NCBI GenBank assembly: GCA_004556155.1
Contig: SFIM01000006.1
Span: forward strand, 1-64,000
Source: Clostridiales bacterium
GTDB lineage: Bacteria > Bacillota > Clostridia > Christensenellales > Aristaeellaceae
DNA length: 64,000 nucleotides
Direction of reading: 5' to 3'
The notes under the pieces were generated by a model. That model made no database searches. It saw only the letters and a list, made by a program, of their open reading frames with translations, and was not told the DNA's origin. The translations under genes and the position numbers were made by a program. This document shows, piece after piece, positions 63,486-64,000 of the stretch. Numbering within the stretch: position 1 is the first letter of the stretch; each line of letters starts with the position of its first letter.

Positions 63486-63952
63486 GGCGTAGTACCTCCC
63501 GTGGCGGGGTCGTATTGTTCAATGGGAATCTGCGCGTCATGGAACAGCTGCAGGGAGAAATCGTCCGGGTATCCCTGCTCGTACACAACGCGGCGAATGC
63601 CGGCGTTGATGATCATGCGCGTGCACAGCGAGCAGGGCTGATGCGTGCAGTATAGCGTTGCGCCGTCGATGGACACGCCCAGCCTGGCGGCCTGAATGAT
63701 GGCGTTTTGCTCGGCATGCACGGCATAGCAGATTTCAGCGTGCGTGCCGCTTGCCACGCCCAGCTTGCGGCGCAGGCACTCGCCGCGTTCCTTGCAGGTG
63801 GGCAGGCCGGCGGGCGCGCCGTTATAGCCGGTGGTCATCACGCGCTTGTCCTTTACAATCACAGCGCCGATGGCCCGGCCGGGGGTATAGCAGCTGGTCC
63901 AGGTGGATACCAGATGCGCCATATCCATAAAGCGAACATCCCACTTGTGCAA
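63479..63952 (-). CDS. dCMP deaminase (ComEB-like)
   Basis: A 157-residue cytidine/deoxycytidylate deaminase. Zinc-binding His and catalytic Glu lie in VHAEQNAI, and the two Cys ligands in PCSLC. An insertion with Cys and His (CKERGECLRR, THAEICYAVHAEQ) is typical of dCMP deaminases. I chose TTG at 63952 because GGAGG lies 7 bases upstream and the protein then starts at HKWDVRFMDMA. A longer ATG start at 63988 lies in the promoter region. It supplies dUMP for dTMP synthesis. Confidence 0.9.
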   Translation of the reverse strand: MHKWDVRFMDMAHLVSTWTSCYTPGRAIGAVIVKDKRVMTTGYNGAPAGLPTCKERGECLRRKLGVASGTHAEICYAVHAEQNAIIQAARLGVSIDGATLYCTHQPCSLCTRMIINAGIRRVVYEQGYPDDFSLQLFHDAQIPIEQYDPATGGTTPC

Positions 63953-64000
63953 GCAATCGCCTCCAAACGCAGCGTATAGCATACGCATAATACTGTATCA

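Overview
The window looks like chromosomal DNA from a GC-rich, probably endospore-forming Clostridia-type Firmicute, perhaps a gut or rumen lineage. The evidence is the hrcA-grpE-dnaK-dnaJ order behind a CIRCE operator, a PdaB-type deacetylase, a CotH-family protein, an FHA-FtsW-PBP cluster, AsnA-type asparagine synthetase, and vegetative promoters of TTGACA/TATAAT or extended -10 (TGnTATAAT) type. The lineage is inferred. I saw no rRNA, tRNA, CRISPR array, transposase or prophage gene.

Layout: 1-4.7 kb, the tail of an unknown gene, a membrane-anchored PQQ-like propeller protein and glycerol kinase. 4.7-10.2 kb (minus), DUF4956, VTC polyphosphate polymerase and glycerophosphodiesterase, preceded by a large secreted lamin-tail/CotH-kinase protein. 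10.4-15 kb, TIGR04086 membrane protein, PdaB-like deacetylase, SSB-like protein, MFS transporter, Dabb protein and TrmO. 15.1-20 kb, the HrcA/CIRCE heat-shock operon. 20.1-27 kb (minus), glutamate dehydrogenase, then FHA, FtsW/RodA, PBP and cyclase, and a secreted SH3 protein. 27.2-37.9 kb, NAD kinase, a glycosyltransferase, an orphan secreted protein, an AbrB-controlled ABC exporter, EamA and MATE transporters, asparagine synthetase and MiaA. 38-42.4 kb, a MoxR-DUF58-transglutaminase operon. 42.4-44 kb, dapA-dapB. 44-45.9 kb, EamA transporter and metallophosphoesterase.

46-57.6 kb (minus) is the most distinctive region. It is a LacI-controlled carbohydrate locus with a binding-protein ABC importer, a ribulokinase-like FGGY kinase, three separate FAD_oxidored-type flavoproteins and a divergent-promoter sugar-isomerase-like TIM barrel. 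Four related palindromic sites (half-site TTTAGACCG or similar) lie at its promoters and leaders. I read it as an uptake and oxidation/isomerisation/phosphorylation pathway for an unidentified sugar, polyol or glycoside.

57.7-64 kb (minus) is a tightly packed series: dCMP deaminase, LCP-family protein, ECF S-component, endonuclease III, zinc-type ABC ATPase and permease, and a GH13 alpha-glucanase.

Most intergenic gaps are under 250 bases and hold promoters, terminators or short palindromic repeats. No gene-free stretch exceeds 300 bases. Start codons were chosen from visible Shine-Dalgarno sites and often differ from the longest open frame.
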